From Kocuria sp. (GTDB taxonomy: Bacteria > Actinomycetota > Actinomycetes > Actinomycetales > Micrococcaceae), in the NCBI GenBank assembly GCA_030453435.1, contig JAKDKI010000025.1, positions 1-14,286 on the forward strand: 14,286 nucleotides of DNA. The letters are read 5' to 3'. A model generated the notes under the pieces. That model saw only the letters and a program-made list of their open reading frames with translations, was not told the origin of the DNA and did no database searches. This document shows positions 1-6,816 of the stretch, piece after piece (the stretch's first letter is position 1; every line of letters starts with the position of its first letter). A program made the position numbers and the translations under genes.

Positions 1-288
1 GCTCCCGGCGCGCGCGTGGCCGGCACGGTGGAGCACTCGGTAATCGGCCAGAATTGCGTGGTCGAAGCCGGTGCCGTAGTGCGCAACAGCGTGCTACTGG
101 ACGACGTGCACGTGGGATCCACGGTGGAACTGATCAACGTGGTGGCCGACTCAGGCGCGGAAATTACCGGTGGTACTCAGCGCGGATCGTCCCAGGCAAT
201 CACGCTGATCGACCGCGAGGGCAAGGTCAGCCAGCGGGATGAGTTCGATCACGAAGCGGCGCTGCCGCGGGGGTGGGAGAAGTACTGA
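1..288 (+). CDS. Partial sugar nucleotidyltransferase, C-terminal left-handed beta-helix (GlgC-like)
   Basis: The reading frame is open from base 1, so this is the 3' end of a gene that starts outside the window. It ends at TGA 286-288. The visible 95 residues carry imperfect hexapeptide repeats (SVIGQNCVVEAG, SVLLDDVHVGS, then a VELINVVADSGAEI stretch), typical of a left-handed beta-helix. In ADP-glucose pyrophosphorylase (GlgC) and related NDP-sugar pyrophosphorylases this helix follows the catalytic Rossmann-like domain and mediates oligomerisation and allostery. The tail after the repeats (ITLIDREGKV...LPRGWEKY) is short and polar. A GlgC-type enzyme is my best match, but the catalytic domain is not visible, so mannose-1-phosphate guanylyltransferase or another NDP-sugar synthase is possible. 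The GTG at 16 is an internal codon, not the start. Confidence 0.7.
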   Translation, partial: APGARVAGTVEHSVIGQNCVVEAGAVVRNSVLLDDVHVGSTVELINVVADSGAEITGGTQRGSSQAITLIDREGKVSQRDEFDHEAALPRGWEKY

Positions 289-392
289 GTTGTTTCATGG
301 GTTGTCGGAGTCGTTGAGCTGCAGACCCTAATAGGTATTGATCTTGAGGCACCGTAGATCGCTTCGGTGAGCCGGACTTCTCGTTCACGCGT

Positions 393-749
393 TTATCCGC
401 CCAGTAAACGGACGATCTGTGCCAGCACAGCCGTTCTGGTCGCGTCAGGAACGTTGGACAGCGATTCCACGAAAAGGAGTGCCTCGTTACTGACACTTTC
501 TGCTGTCACCTTGGCATCACCCGTGACGAAGGAACCTTTACGCCCCCGCGAAACGATGAGGCCCAGTTTCTCCAGGTCCCCGTAAGCGCGTGCCACCGTG
601 TTGGGTGCGATTTCTAGTTGGGAGGCCAGACTCCTGATCGACATGACCTTGTCCCCCGCGGTCAACTCACCGTTGCGGATTTCATCAAGTACCCCGTTGA
701 TGAGTTGTACGTAAATGGGCAGTGAACTTGCCTGAGAGATTTCGATCAT
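393..749 (-). CDS. GntR-family transcriptional regulator, YtrA subfamily
   Basis: This 118-aa protein has a winged helix-turn-helix at about residues 10-75, with the family signature PIYVQLINGVLDEI, then SIRSLASQLEIAPNTVARAY and the wing SRGRKGSFV. Only about 40 residues follow, too few for the large FadR/HutC effector domains, which is diagnostic of the short YtrA subfamily. YtrA regulators usually repress their own operon, which tends to encode membrane or ABC-transport functions linked to envelope stress. The ATG overlaps the TGA of the upstream membrane-protein gene by four bases (ATGA, 746-749), which implies translational coupling in one operon. A perfect inverted repeat at 1449-1471, before the first gene, is the likely operator. 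The family assignment is firm; the ligand and targets are unknown. Confidence 0.92.
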   Translation of the reverse strand: MIEISQASSLPIYVQLINGVLDEIRNGELTAGDKVMSIRSLASQLEIAPNTVARAYGDLEKLGLIVSRGRKGSFVTGDAKVTAESVSNEALLFVESLSNVPDATRTAVLAQIVRLLGG

Positions 750-1429
750 GACTGCGGTACGGCCTCGGTGCGGATCGACCTCAAGTACGCCAACCGGCTC
801 GATTCCGACAGACGGACTGCATACACGGCCACGATGACGAACCCGAGTGTGAATGTCACCGCCACGAACAACCCAGCGCCGAATAACTCCGATAATTCAT
901 TGGCCGATCCAACCAACATGCTGCTCGTCACGACGAGCGCCGCGCCGGATACGGCCAGCGACAACGCCAGCATGGCATTGACCGAATTGGCTTTGTAGAA
1001 CTCCCCCACCTCTGCGGTGTCTCGATCCGCTACTGGGACAAAGTGGTTGAGCACCGACCGCGCTGCGATGTAGGAGACGGCCGGAATAACGAGGCAAAGC
1101 ACTCCCGAAATCGCAGCTGTAATGAGCATGGCCTTGTTGGAAATCACCACAGCCAGAGCCTGAAGCGTGAAGTCATTGGTGAAGAACTGGAACTCGGCCG
1201 GAAGCTGTCCTCCGCGCACTCCTGTGTACTGCCCCAAGGGGATCACCATGGGCGCGAGCAGCACAAGGCTGAGGATGAAGCTCCAGATGACGGGTTTCTC
1301 GTATCTCAGACCATCCGTCTCCGAAGGGTCCCTCGCATGACCGAGCGCGTTCTCCGCCTTGCGACAGATCCGCCAGGTGCAGAAGTAGAGCACCGCCAAC
1401 GCGACGACTGCTGTGACAACGACAAGCAT
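746..1429 (-). CDS. Five-helix integral membrane protein, operon partner of the YtrA-type regulator
   Basis: I do not recognise a named family. The protein of about 227 residues has five predicted membrane segments, roughly at residues 1-19, 48-66, 98-122, 147-170 and 184-204, with polar loops between. No ATPase or permease motif is visible. The longest open frame begins at GTG 1447. The ATG at 1427-1429 is better, because a strong Shine-Dalgarno run (GAGGGAAGG) ends seven bases before it and lies inside the longer frame. The gene overlaps the regulator gene by four bases. YtrA-type regulators often sit with transporter genes, so a role in export or envelope stress is a reasonable guess, but it is context only. 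Confidence 0.8.
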   Translation of the reverse strand: MLVVVTAVVALAVLYFCTWRICRKAENALGHARDPSETDGLRYEKPVIWSFILSLVLLAPMVIPLGQYTGVRGGQLPAEFQFFTNDFTLQALAVVISNKAMLITAAISGVLCLVIPAVSYIAARSVLNHFVPVADRDTAEVGEFYKANSVNAMLALSLAVSGAALVVTSSMLVGSANELSELFGAGLFVAVTFTLGFVIVAVYAVRLSESSRLAYLRSIRTEAVPQS

Positions 1430-1436
1430 CTCGAAA

Positions 1437-1447
1437 CCTTCCCTCAC
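1437..1447 (-). promoter_or_regulatory. Ribosome binding site deciding the membrane-protein start
   Basis: Read on the minus strand, this is a purine-rich GTGAGGGAAGG followed by seven bases and ATG at 1429. It makes the ATG, rather than the GTG at its own 5' edge, the likely initiation codon. Confidence 0.6.
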
Positions 1448-1448
1448 T

Positions 1449-1471
1449 CTGTATCAGCTGTACTGATACAG
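1449..1471 (-). promoter_or_regulatory. Candidate YtrA-type operator: perfect 9-bp inverted repeat
   Basis: The arms CTGTATCAG (1449-1457) and CTGATACAG (1463-1471) are exact reverse complements around a 5-bp centre, CTGTA. The outer GT...AC pair fits the general GntR-family operator form. The repeat lies about 20 bp before the chosen ATG of the membrane-protein/gntR operon and abuts its ribosome binding site. A bound repressor there would cover the transcription start or early transcribed region. Autoregulation is inferred from position and family. Confidence 0.65.
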
Positions 1472-1735
1472 ATGATGTAGGAAGAGTCTTTCCGTGACGT
1501 CGTTGCAAGTCAAGGGCGGGCGGGTAGCAGAGCAAGACTGTTGGTTCTCCAACTTGTGTCGAGAAACTATGTACATTCCAGCTATTTGACTCGAGTTTGG
1601 GAGAGAATCCGATTACTACCTCAGCGCTGTGAATATGACTATCCCGATGAAACGGGGGTCTTCGAATGCGGTCCCTTGTCGGGCCGTCTCTATTCACATC
1701 GTCTCCTGACACACCTCTGCAAAGGGCTAGATCAC

Positions 1736-2554
1736 ATGTCGCAAAATCCCCCACTTAGACAACATTGGAAAATAATCGCCCGGGCTGGCGCCGCGCTTCT
1801 ATGCGTGTCATTGGCTACCGGGTGCGGCTCACCCAGCACCAACACCCCTGAGCAAACGACAAATGATCAGCCGACTTCTTCAAGCTCTCAGCCCTCAGCC
1901 GCGGCTACGCCGGACTCCGACTCCACACTGCATCAAGTCGGAGACACCGTCACGATGGGCGATCTCGAACATACGGTGCACGGAGTTCGGTACTCTTCGG
2001 GCGACGAAATAATGTCTCCCGAGTCAGGGACACAATGGCTCGTATTGGACGTTGAGGTCACCAACAATTCGTCTGATTCACAGGCTATCTCTTCGGTCAT
2101 GATGTGGACTCTGAACGATCCAGAGAACCGCAGTGTCGACATCGCAATGACGGGTGATGAGCGCGGGAGCCTGGACGGAGAACTCGGTCCGGGTCGCTCG
2201 ATGCGAGGGGAACTCGCTTACACGGTGAGCTCGGATCACAAGCAGTGGGAGCTCATTTTCTCGCCGGAAGTATTGGGCTTCGGACAGGCAATCTACGAAA
2301 TCCCCGCTCCCGCCGCGGCCCCAAAGTCCCCAGCCTCAGCCCAGCAACCCCCGAGCGCACCGTCCGCACCGGGTGAAAGTGGTGGCGACAAGTTCACCTA
2401 CGACGAGGCCTATGCTGCGTGGGAAGGCGGTATGCCTTACTACGAGGCCTTCTGCGAGAACTACATACCGACGACGGATGGCGGGGTGTCTCAATGCGAG
2501 GGTATTCAGGCAGGCACTGTTGACGCAGTAACGGGTGAGTATATCGGCGACTGA
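1736..2554 (+). CDS. Secreted lipoprotein with DUF4352 domain and a C-terminal two-cysteine module
   Basis: This 272-aa protein starts at ATG 1736, with AAAGGG nine bases before it. The same frame is open upstream to 1541, but that extension lacks a signal sequence and is rejected. Residues 11-30 form a lipoprotein signal peptide (KIIARAGAALLCVSLATGC), so Cys30 would be lipidated on the outer membrane face. A Ser/Thr/Pro/Gln-rich linker runs to about residue 60. Residues 64-185 resemble DUF4352, an immunoglobulin-like beta-sandwich of Gram-positive lipoproteins (VGDTVTMGDLEHTV, then WLVLDVEVTNNSS). A second Pro/Ala/Ser linker follows. The final 53 residues form a separate module with PYYEAFC, SQCEGI and GTVDAVTGEY motifs and Cys240/Cys254. 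The function is unknown; DUF4352 proteins are thought to be adhesion- or envelope-associated. The gene is transcribed convergently with the phosphodiesterase. The 1472-1735 leader has a TTGACT at 1586-1591 but no convincing -10 at standard spacing. Confidence 0.88.
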   Translation: MSQNPPLRQHWKIIARAGAALLCVSLATGCGSPSTNTPEQTTNDQPTSSSSQPSAAATPDSDSTLHQVGDTVTMGDLEHTVHGVRYSSGDEIMSPESGTQWLVLDVEVTNNSSDSQAISSVMMWTLNDPENRSVDIAMTGDERGSLDGELGPGRSMRGELAYTVSSDHKQWELIFSPEVLGFGQAIYEIPAPAAAPKSPASAQQPPSAPSAPGESGGDKFTYDEAYAAWEGGMPYYEAFCENYIPTTDGGVSQCEGIQAGTVDAVTGEYIGD

Positions 2555-2571
2555 ATTACTGTCCATTTTTC

Positions 2572-2603
2572 GGGGCGGAGTCGATCTCAGTCGGCTCCGC
2601 CCC
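2572..2603 (+). terminator. Hairpin between convergent genes
   Basis: GGGGCGGAG (2572-2580) pairs exactly with CTCCGCCCC (2595-2603) around a 14-nt loop, 17 bases after the lipoprotein stop. The convergent phosphodiesterase frame ends at 2620, on the other side. No good U-tract follows on the plus strand (TCCACCCATTATTT). It is probably a transcription end for the lipoprotein gene and may act on both strands. Confidence 0.6.
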
Positions 2604-2619
2604 TCCACCCATTATTTGA

Positions 2620-3156
2620 TTACCTCATAAGTTCGACATCGGCCCGCTGACCCCGGTTGAGCTGAATCCAGTCCACGGATGCGTAGTCCGCATGGGTGAA
2701 CTTGAGCTTGATCTGTTGGGTCCCGCGGTCGAGCTTGAACTTGCCCAGGTCGGTCACCTGGAACGCTCGATTGTGAGTGGTGTTGGGTAGAGCAATCGGT
2801 TTTCCGAAACCCTTGCCCGTATCCACCGACACGGTACCGCCGGGTTCCGTATCCGAGGAATGGCGGATGCTCAGTCGGTAATTCCCTGGCTGAGTGGCCG
2901 TGACGGGAAGGGTGAACCACTCGCCGTCGCGGATGTACTGAATGATGTGAGCACCGTCCAAATCGCAAGCGTCCACGGGACTGGAGCTACTGCGGATCGC
3001 ACGGGTACCACACTCATTGCGCGGATTCGCATCGTGGTACAGCGCGGGATCGTCGATGTAATCCTCGGCCTGCACTCGGATGGATGAAGGTTTGGTACCG
3101 AGCTTCGTGACGTCACGCCCCTCACGCCAAGCATTCACGGTGCGGACGTTGTCGGT
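2620..3156 (-). pseudogene. Detached C-terminal carbohydrate-binding module (CBM6/35-like) of the upstream phosphodiesterase
   Basis: This frame continues directly, without a shift, from the phosphodiesterase gene after an amber codon at 3157-3159. It encodes about 178 residues. The beta-sandwich module shows IRVQAEDYIDDPALYHD near its start, DGEWFTLPVT and GNYRLSIRHSS in the middle, and ASVDWIQLNRG at the end. This is the pattern of CBM6/CBM35-type modules, in which the opening Q-A-E-x-Y contributes to a calcium site. Two cysteines (in NECGTR and VDACDLDG) may form a disulfide. A GTG at 3138 could begin a separate 172-aa product, but it has no signal peptide and no clear ribosome binding site. 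I read this part as an untranslated remnant unless the amber codon is read through. Confidence 0.75.
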
Positions 3157-4053
3157 CTACAGCATGTCGGCACCACGGTCGACCATGGCCTGCCAGCCCT
3201 TGGTTGAGCCGCGGAGGGCGGCCTCATCCGTGTTCCCGTCCGCAAGAGAGCTCCACATCGTGTTGATCCAGATGTCCGAGACGGCGTCGACCTTGTCCCA
3301 GTACTCCTGCTGAGCCTGGAGATCGTTCGGGTTATCGAAAACCAGCTCGAAGGCCACCGGCATGTGGGAGGTGAACTGCTCGAAATCCCCTGCCTGAGCG
3401 TCGTTGACCACGTGCATGTAGTGGGCCTCGGGGTGTGCGGCCATGAATTCGTTGGCCTCTTCCACATTGGGTGCCCCCTTGAACAAGCCGTAGTCGACCA
3501 TGTCCCGCGCGGCAAGTTCCTCGTACATCTGTTCGCGAACGTCCCAACCCTTGTCCAGGTTGAGAAGCACGTTTTTGCCCTCGACAGCTTCCAGCACCTC
3601 CTCAAACGTCGGAACCTGGTGGTCTGTCAGGGGCGCCGGACCGTTGCCCAGTCCTTCCTGAAGACGAAGTTCTTTGATCTCGGCGAGGGACAGCTCGGAG
3701 ACTTTGCCAGACCCGTTGGTCGTCCGGTCCACGGTTTCATCGTGCATGAGTACCAAGTGACCGTCTGCGGTACGTCGGACATCAATTTCAACGATTTCGG
3801 CGCCGTCGTTGATGGCGGTTGTAACGGCCTTGATGGAGTTCTCCGGTGCGATGCGCCACTGACCACGGTGTGAGGCGATCCAGGGGTAGGCCTTGTCGGA
3901 CTGGGGAAGTTGGAGGTGTTGTTCCTCCTGGCCGATGTTCGCAGGGCTCGGAGGGTTGTCGGGGGCTGCGTTGGCTGGTGTGAAGACTGAAGAGAAGCAA
4001 AAGGCGGCTGCGGCGGAGGCAGCAACGGCGCTGCTCAGAAAGTTATTTCGCAT
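3157..4053 (-). CDS. Secreted glycerophosphodiester phosphodiesterase, shortened by an in-frame amber codon
   Basis: The enzyme would hydrolyse glycerophosphodiesters to an alcohol and glycerol-3-phosphate outside the cell. Starting at ATG 4053, residues 1-30 are a Sec signal peptide (MRNNFLSSAVAASAAAAFCF...ANAA). The GDPD TIM barrel follows, with catalytic signatures HR (62-63), EN (71-72), E89/D91 and HD (104-105) all intact. The protein stops after 298 residues at TAG 3157-3159 in the context GADML-stop-TDNV. Relatives normally read Q-T-D here, so CAG has probably become TAG. The barrel is therefore nearly complete but lacks its last strand region and the binding module. The start is uncertain: the frame extends to a TTG at 4182 overlapping the previous stop, and an ATG at 4095 has a better Shine-Dalgarno (AGGG, 7 bases). 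The gap to the glycosyltransferase gene is about 125 bp, or nil if the TTG is used. Confidence 0.85.
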   Translation of the reverse strand: MRNNFLSSAVAASAAAAFCFSSVFTPANAAPDNPPSPANIGQEEQHLQLPQSDKAYPWIASHRGQWRIAPENSIKAVTTAINDGAEIVEIDVRRTADGHLVLMHDETVDRTTNGSGKVSELSLAEIKELRLQEGLGNGPAPLTDHQVPTFEEVLEAVEGKNVLLNLDKGWDVREQMYEELAARDMVDYGLFKGAPNVEEANEFMAAHPEAHYMHVVNDAQAGDFEQFTSHMPVAFELVFDNPNDLQAQQEYWDKVDAVSDIWINTMWSSLADGNTDEAALRGSTKGWQAMVDRGADML

Positions 4054-4113
4054 AGGGCACAACCTAAACTGGGGCGGTGAGGAGAGTTGAACCATCAGGT
4101 GACCCTGGGGAAT

Positions 4114-4129
4114 CTTCTTCATGAAGAAG
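4114..4129. repeat. 16-bp perfect palindrome before the phosphodiesterase gene
   Basis: CTTCTTCATGAAGAAG equals its own reverse complement. It lies in the leader between the glycosyltransferase stop (4179) and the phosphodiesterase start (4053). No U-tract follows on either strand, so a protein-binding site is more likely than a terminator. Confidence 0.4.
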
Positions 4130-4178
4130 GGTGTGCCGGATTCCTGCTCAGATGCCTGTAGGCAAGCGCCACACAACG

Positions 4179-5420
4179 TCAACCGCCGTCAATAAAATCC
4201 ATGATTAGACGCGCACTCTCAGCCGCGCCGTTCAGCTGATCCATGTGCTCCTTCATCCTCTGTGCGGCAGTTCGAAGGTCACTGTCCTGGACCATCTCAG
4301 TCACGAGTAGGGGCAGCTCGTTTCTCTTCACCGACCGCTGATTGAAGCTGACAGCGTTTCCGAATTTCACACACATCTCAACGTTCCACCGTTGCTCAGC
4401 CTGTAGGCCCATGCCAGCAAAGGGCGCTCCCGAAGCACAGGCAGTCTGCACGGTTCCTTCTCCCCCGTGGATGACCGAACCATCGATGATTCCCGCCAAT
4501 TTCTGCGCGGGTAGGAAGTCCCAAACTCGAACATTCGCTGGTAGCTCGGGTAATTGGCCTTCACCGAAATACTTGCCCACCGCAGCGATGACGTCTACGT
4601 TCAAAGCACTCAGTTGCTCAAGTACGGACTTCACCAGATATGGTCTCGCGGAGGACCCCATTCCCACGTAGACGATAGGCCGACTTCGCTTCCTCGCGAG
4701 GTCGAGGATGTCGGTCGGGAGCTCCTCGTCGCTCCGGGAATACACAGGGCCTACGGGGGCTTCGCGTGGTCCCATCGGGGCACTGAATAGTACAGGCTGG
4801 AGCGAACACACCAGATTCCGGTCAGCCGAAATCGCGTCGATGGTACGACGCGGCAGCTCCACACCGTTCTCTCGGGCTATCTGCCGGAACGCTCTGGGTT
4901 TCCAGGTCATGTAATCAGCCATCATCCGGGTGACAGAGCCAGCGACCTGGTTCACCAGCCGCTGTGCGCGGTTGGTCTCCGCGCACAGCGGATAACTCCG
5001 CAGAGTGCCCAGATGCCCCAGGCTCATGGCGTACGGCTTCGCATAGATGAGCGGTATGCCTGCTGCGCGGGCGGAAATGAACGTGCTGAACGTGGAACCG
5101 ATAACCACCCCATCCGGTTCCCACTGGTCGTAAACGGCCCGCTCGCTGGCCACTCGTTGCCTGAGCATGGCCGTAGTAAAAGGGTGCCGGATGGAACGCC
5201 CTTGGTCGGCTGCGATCAACATGTCGGCCTGCGCCTCGGACAGTTCCGGGTTGAGCAGGTCGAACGAGAATCCCGCATTAGTCACCCGCGAGGAAAATCG
5301 CCTGGAGTAGCCCACGAAGTGGACGTCGTGTCCGAGCCTCCGCACTGCTCGGGCGATTTCAATGGCGCGCGTAGTTTCACCAAGGTTGAACGTTTCAGGG
5401 ACAAATAGAATGCGCGCCAT
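4179..5420 (-). CDS. Glycosyltransferase, GT1 / MGT (UGT-like) family
   Basis: This 413-aa protein has a GT-B fold. The N-terminal acceptor half begins MARILFVPETFNLGETTRAIEI, with the Rossmann strand and helix typical of MGT/YjiC-like enzymes. The C-terminal donor half has PIVYVGMGSS (249-258), VRVWDFLPAQ (297-306) and the nucleotide-sugar site VIHGGEGTVQTACASGAPF (316-334), followed by Q339, E342 and N346 in the donor-binding loop. Such enzymes move a sugar from an NDP-sugar to small molecules, lipids or proteins; the acceptor cannot be read from sequence. It has no signal peptide or membrane segment and should be cytosolic. The ATG at 5420 has AAGGAAGG before it. Only 25 bp, without a hairpin, separate it from the last Tad gene, so co-transcription with the pilus operon is likely. 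Confidence 0.88.
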   Translation of the reverse strand: MARILFVPETFNLGETTRAIEIARAVRRLGHDVHFVGYSRRFSSRVTNAGFSFDLLNPELSEAQADMLIAADQGRSIRHPFTTAMLRQRVASERAVYDQWEPDGVVIGSTFSTFISARAAGIPLIYAKPYAMSLGHLGTLRSYPLCAETNRAQRLVNQVAGSVTRMMADYMTWKPRAFRQIARENGVELPRRTIDAISADRNLVCSLQPVLFSAPMGPREAPVGPVYSRSDEELPTDILDLARKRSRPIVYVGMGSSARPYLVKSVLEQLSALNVDVIAAVGKYFGEGQLPELPANVRVWDFLPAQKLAGIIDGSVIHGGEGTVQTACASGAPFAGMGLQAEQRWNVEMCVKFGNAVSFNQRSVKRNELPLLVTEMVQDSDLRTAAQRMKEHMDQLNGAAESARLIMDFIDGG

Positions 5421-5445
5421 AGGCCTTCCTTCCCTCCACTCCTTA

Positions 5446-5961
5446 CTAGCGGCCCATCACCGCTCGAGCGTCACCGGTGGCAGTGATCGGCACGCCCACG
5501 GGAATGATGTAATTGACCACCGGCGGATGGACCACGGCGTTCAAGGTGACCTGCGCAGTGAGCCCGTCGGGGGTTCCGGTCGGTGCACCCAGCGATAGCT
5601 GCTGCACCTCGTCGAATGCTCCCACGGTTCCAAGGTAGCTCGACGCCGCGCCCGCCACCCCGTCGTGCGTCAGGATTGGCGACGGCGCCGCGCCCTCCGT
5701 CCGATCCAGGTCGGTGAAGGTATCCGCAGCAGCACTGGATGCGCGATCGGCCAGCGACTGAAGTTTCCGCTCCCCGATATACACGCTCGTGATGGCCATG
5801 ATCGTAATGACTAGCAACAGCGTCACCAGGGTGAAACCCAGCAGGACGATGGTGGTCTGTCCGGAATCCCGTTCACGAGAATCCCCGAGAAACCGCCGCC
5901 ACAGCCCCGCCACAGTGCTCGTGACGGATGATGGGCGTTCAAGTCCATGCAGCATCTTCAT
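5446..5961 (-). CDS. TadG-like / Rv3654c-like Flp pilus-assembly protein
   Basis: The 171-aa protein starts at ATG 5961. It overlaps the previous stop by four bases (ATGA) and has GGGAGG six bases before it. The longer open frame to 6093 is rejected for that reason. After a hydrophilic leader with Arg-rich stretches, residues 31-34 read RDSG. A single membrane helix follows (QTTIVLLGFTLVTLLLVITIM), then an extracellular part rich in Ala, Asp and Thr. This matches the actinobacterial Tad-domain proteins that end Tad operons. Unlike the two TadE-like proteins upstream, position +5 after the glycine is Val rather than Glu, so prepilin processing is doubtful. A minor pilin or periplasm-facing structural role is inferred from context. 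Confidence 0.8.
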   Translation of the reverse strand: MKMLHGLERPSSVTSTVAGLWRRFLGDSRERDSGQTTIVLLGFTLVTLLLVITIMAITSVYIGERKLQSLADRASSAAADTFTDLDRTEGAAPSPILTHDGVAGAASSYLGTVGAFDEVQQLSLGAPTGTPDGLTAQVTLNAVVHPPVVNYIIPVGVPITATGDARAVMGR

Positions 5962-6434
5962 GAATACCTCCCGGACACAACCGTCACGTCCGAATTGAGC
6001 GTGGCCACGTTGGCCGTCACAAAGCCCGGAACGGCGGGCAGCCCCACGGTGAGTCGTGCATGAACCGTCGCGACAGCACCGGGTGAGGTGCACGAGCCAT
6101 CAGAACAGCTCACCTCGAGGGCAAGGTCCTGCGCATCGAACCCGTGATCCAGCGCGGCGACCGCGGCGATCTCATGAATAGCAGCCTGATTGAAGTTATC
6201 CGCTTCCATCACCGAGATTGCCTGACCCGCCTGCTCCGACGCCGCGACAACGGCGAAAGAACCCGCCTGCACGCGGGACACCGTGACCACCAAATAGATC
6301 ACCGGGATGAGTAGCAGCAAACCCAATGCGACAAATTCCACGATGGCACTGCCCCGATCCGGATGATCCGGCTCCCCGGCCGTCTTCCGGGCCTTCTGCC
6401 CCAGTGGTACACCGCTAGTCCATGGCCACTGCAT
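5958..6434 (-). CDS. TadE-like pseudopilin (second copy)
   Basis: From ATG 6434 this gives 158 residues; a GTG two codons earlier (6440) is an equal alternative. A 28-residue hydrophilic leader ends in DRG, followed by SAIVEFVALGLLLLIPVIYL, a class III prepilin-like site with Glu at +5 and one membrane helix. The outer part contains Cys-Ser-Asp-Gly-Ser-Cys, a possible small disulfide loop. TadE-type proteins are minor pilins processed by the Tad prepilin peptidase and needed for fibre assembly. The start overlaps the end of the preceding TadE-like gene by about 20 bases, and the stop overlaps the next gene by four bases, consistent with tight translational coupling. Confidence 0.82.
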   Translation of the reverse strand: MQWPWTSGVPLGQKARKTAGEPDHPDRGSAIVEFVALGLLLLIPVIYLVVTVSRVQAGSFAVVAASEQAGQAISVMEADNFNQAAIHEIAAVAALDHGFDAQDLALEVSCSDGSCTSPGAVATVHARLTVGLPAVPGFVTANVATLNSDVTVVSGRYS

Positions 6435-6816
6435 GACCACTCACATTCAATGCTTCCGGGGGCCCGAACATTGCCACCACGGGTAGAGGCGCGACAACCG
6501 TGACTTCGACGGCTGGCAACGACCCCACTTGGGTTCGGGAGATGCTGATGTCTTGGGCGTAGCTCTCCCCCACCGAATTGGCAATGATGCCGCGGGCGCG
6601 AGCCACGCCGTCGCCGTCGGTGCGGTCCGCCAAACTGGCGTACCGCGCGCCGGCTGCCGCGGCGTCAATTAGGGTGTTGCGAACGTGCAAAGCAAAACCC
6701 AATTGCAGGATGCCGGCGAAAATAATCACGGCGAGCGCCAGGACCATCACGTATTCGGCGATGGCGTTACCTGCGTCCCGAGAGTCCTCAGAGACCGGAG
6801 ACTCGGTTGATCGCAT
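6415..6816 (-). CDS. TadE-like pseudopilin (first copy)
   Basis: This 133-aa protein has a short leader ending in RDAG (residue 16), then NAIAEYVMVLALAVIIFAGI. That gives a processing site after Gly16 with Glu at +5 and Tyr at +6, the classic Flp/TadE signature. The helix continues into LQLGFALHVRNTLIDAAAAGARYAS, which matches the TadE family (PF07811). The remaining outer domain of about 75 residues is small. It is the protein in this operon with the most canonical prepilin site, so it could serve as a major or a minor subunit. The ATG at 6816 lies within the end of the 74-aa gene upstream (29-base overlap). Confidence 0.88.
   Translation of the reverse strand: MRSTESPVSEDSRDAGNAIAEYVMVLALAVIIFAGILQLGFALHVRNTLIDAAAAGARYASLADRTDGDGVARARGIIANSVGESYAQDISISRTQVGSLPAVEVTVVAPLPVVAMFGPPEALNVSGHAVAMD

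Noticed and set aside
351..378. Short hairpin CACCG...CGGTG between the first gene and gntR
   Set aside because: Only five paired bases with a 10-nt loop and no T-run on either strand; not good enough to call a terminator for the convergent genes.
1173..1754. 193-aa open frame on the minus strand
   Set aside because: Overlaps the five-helix membrane protein out of frame and runs into the lipoprotein start; translation is not protein-like.
3364..3873. 169-aa open frame on the plus strand
   Set aside because: Antisense to the phosphodiesterase catalytic domain, which has intact family motifs; no ribosome binding site or domain.
289..5440. Possible genomic island or prophage
   Set aside because: The mix of regulator, lipoprotein, phosphodiesterase and glycosyltransferase looks accessory, but no integrase, transposase, tRNA or attachment repeat was seen to support a mobile element.
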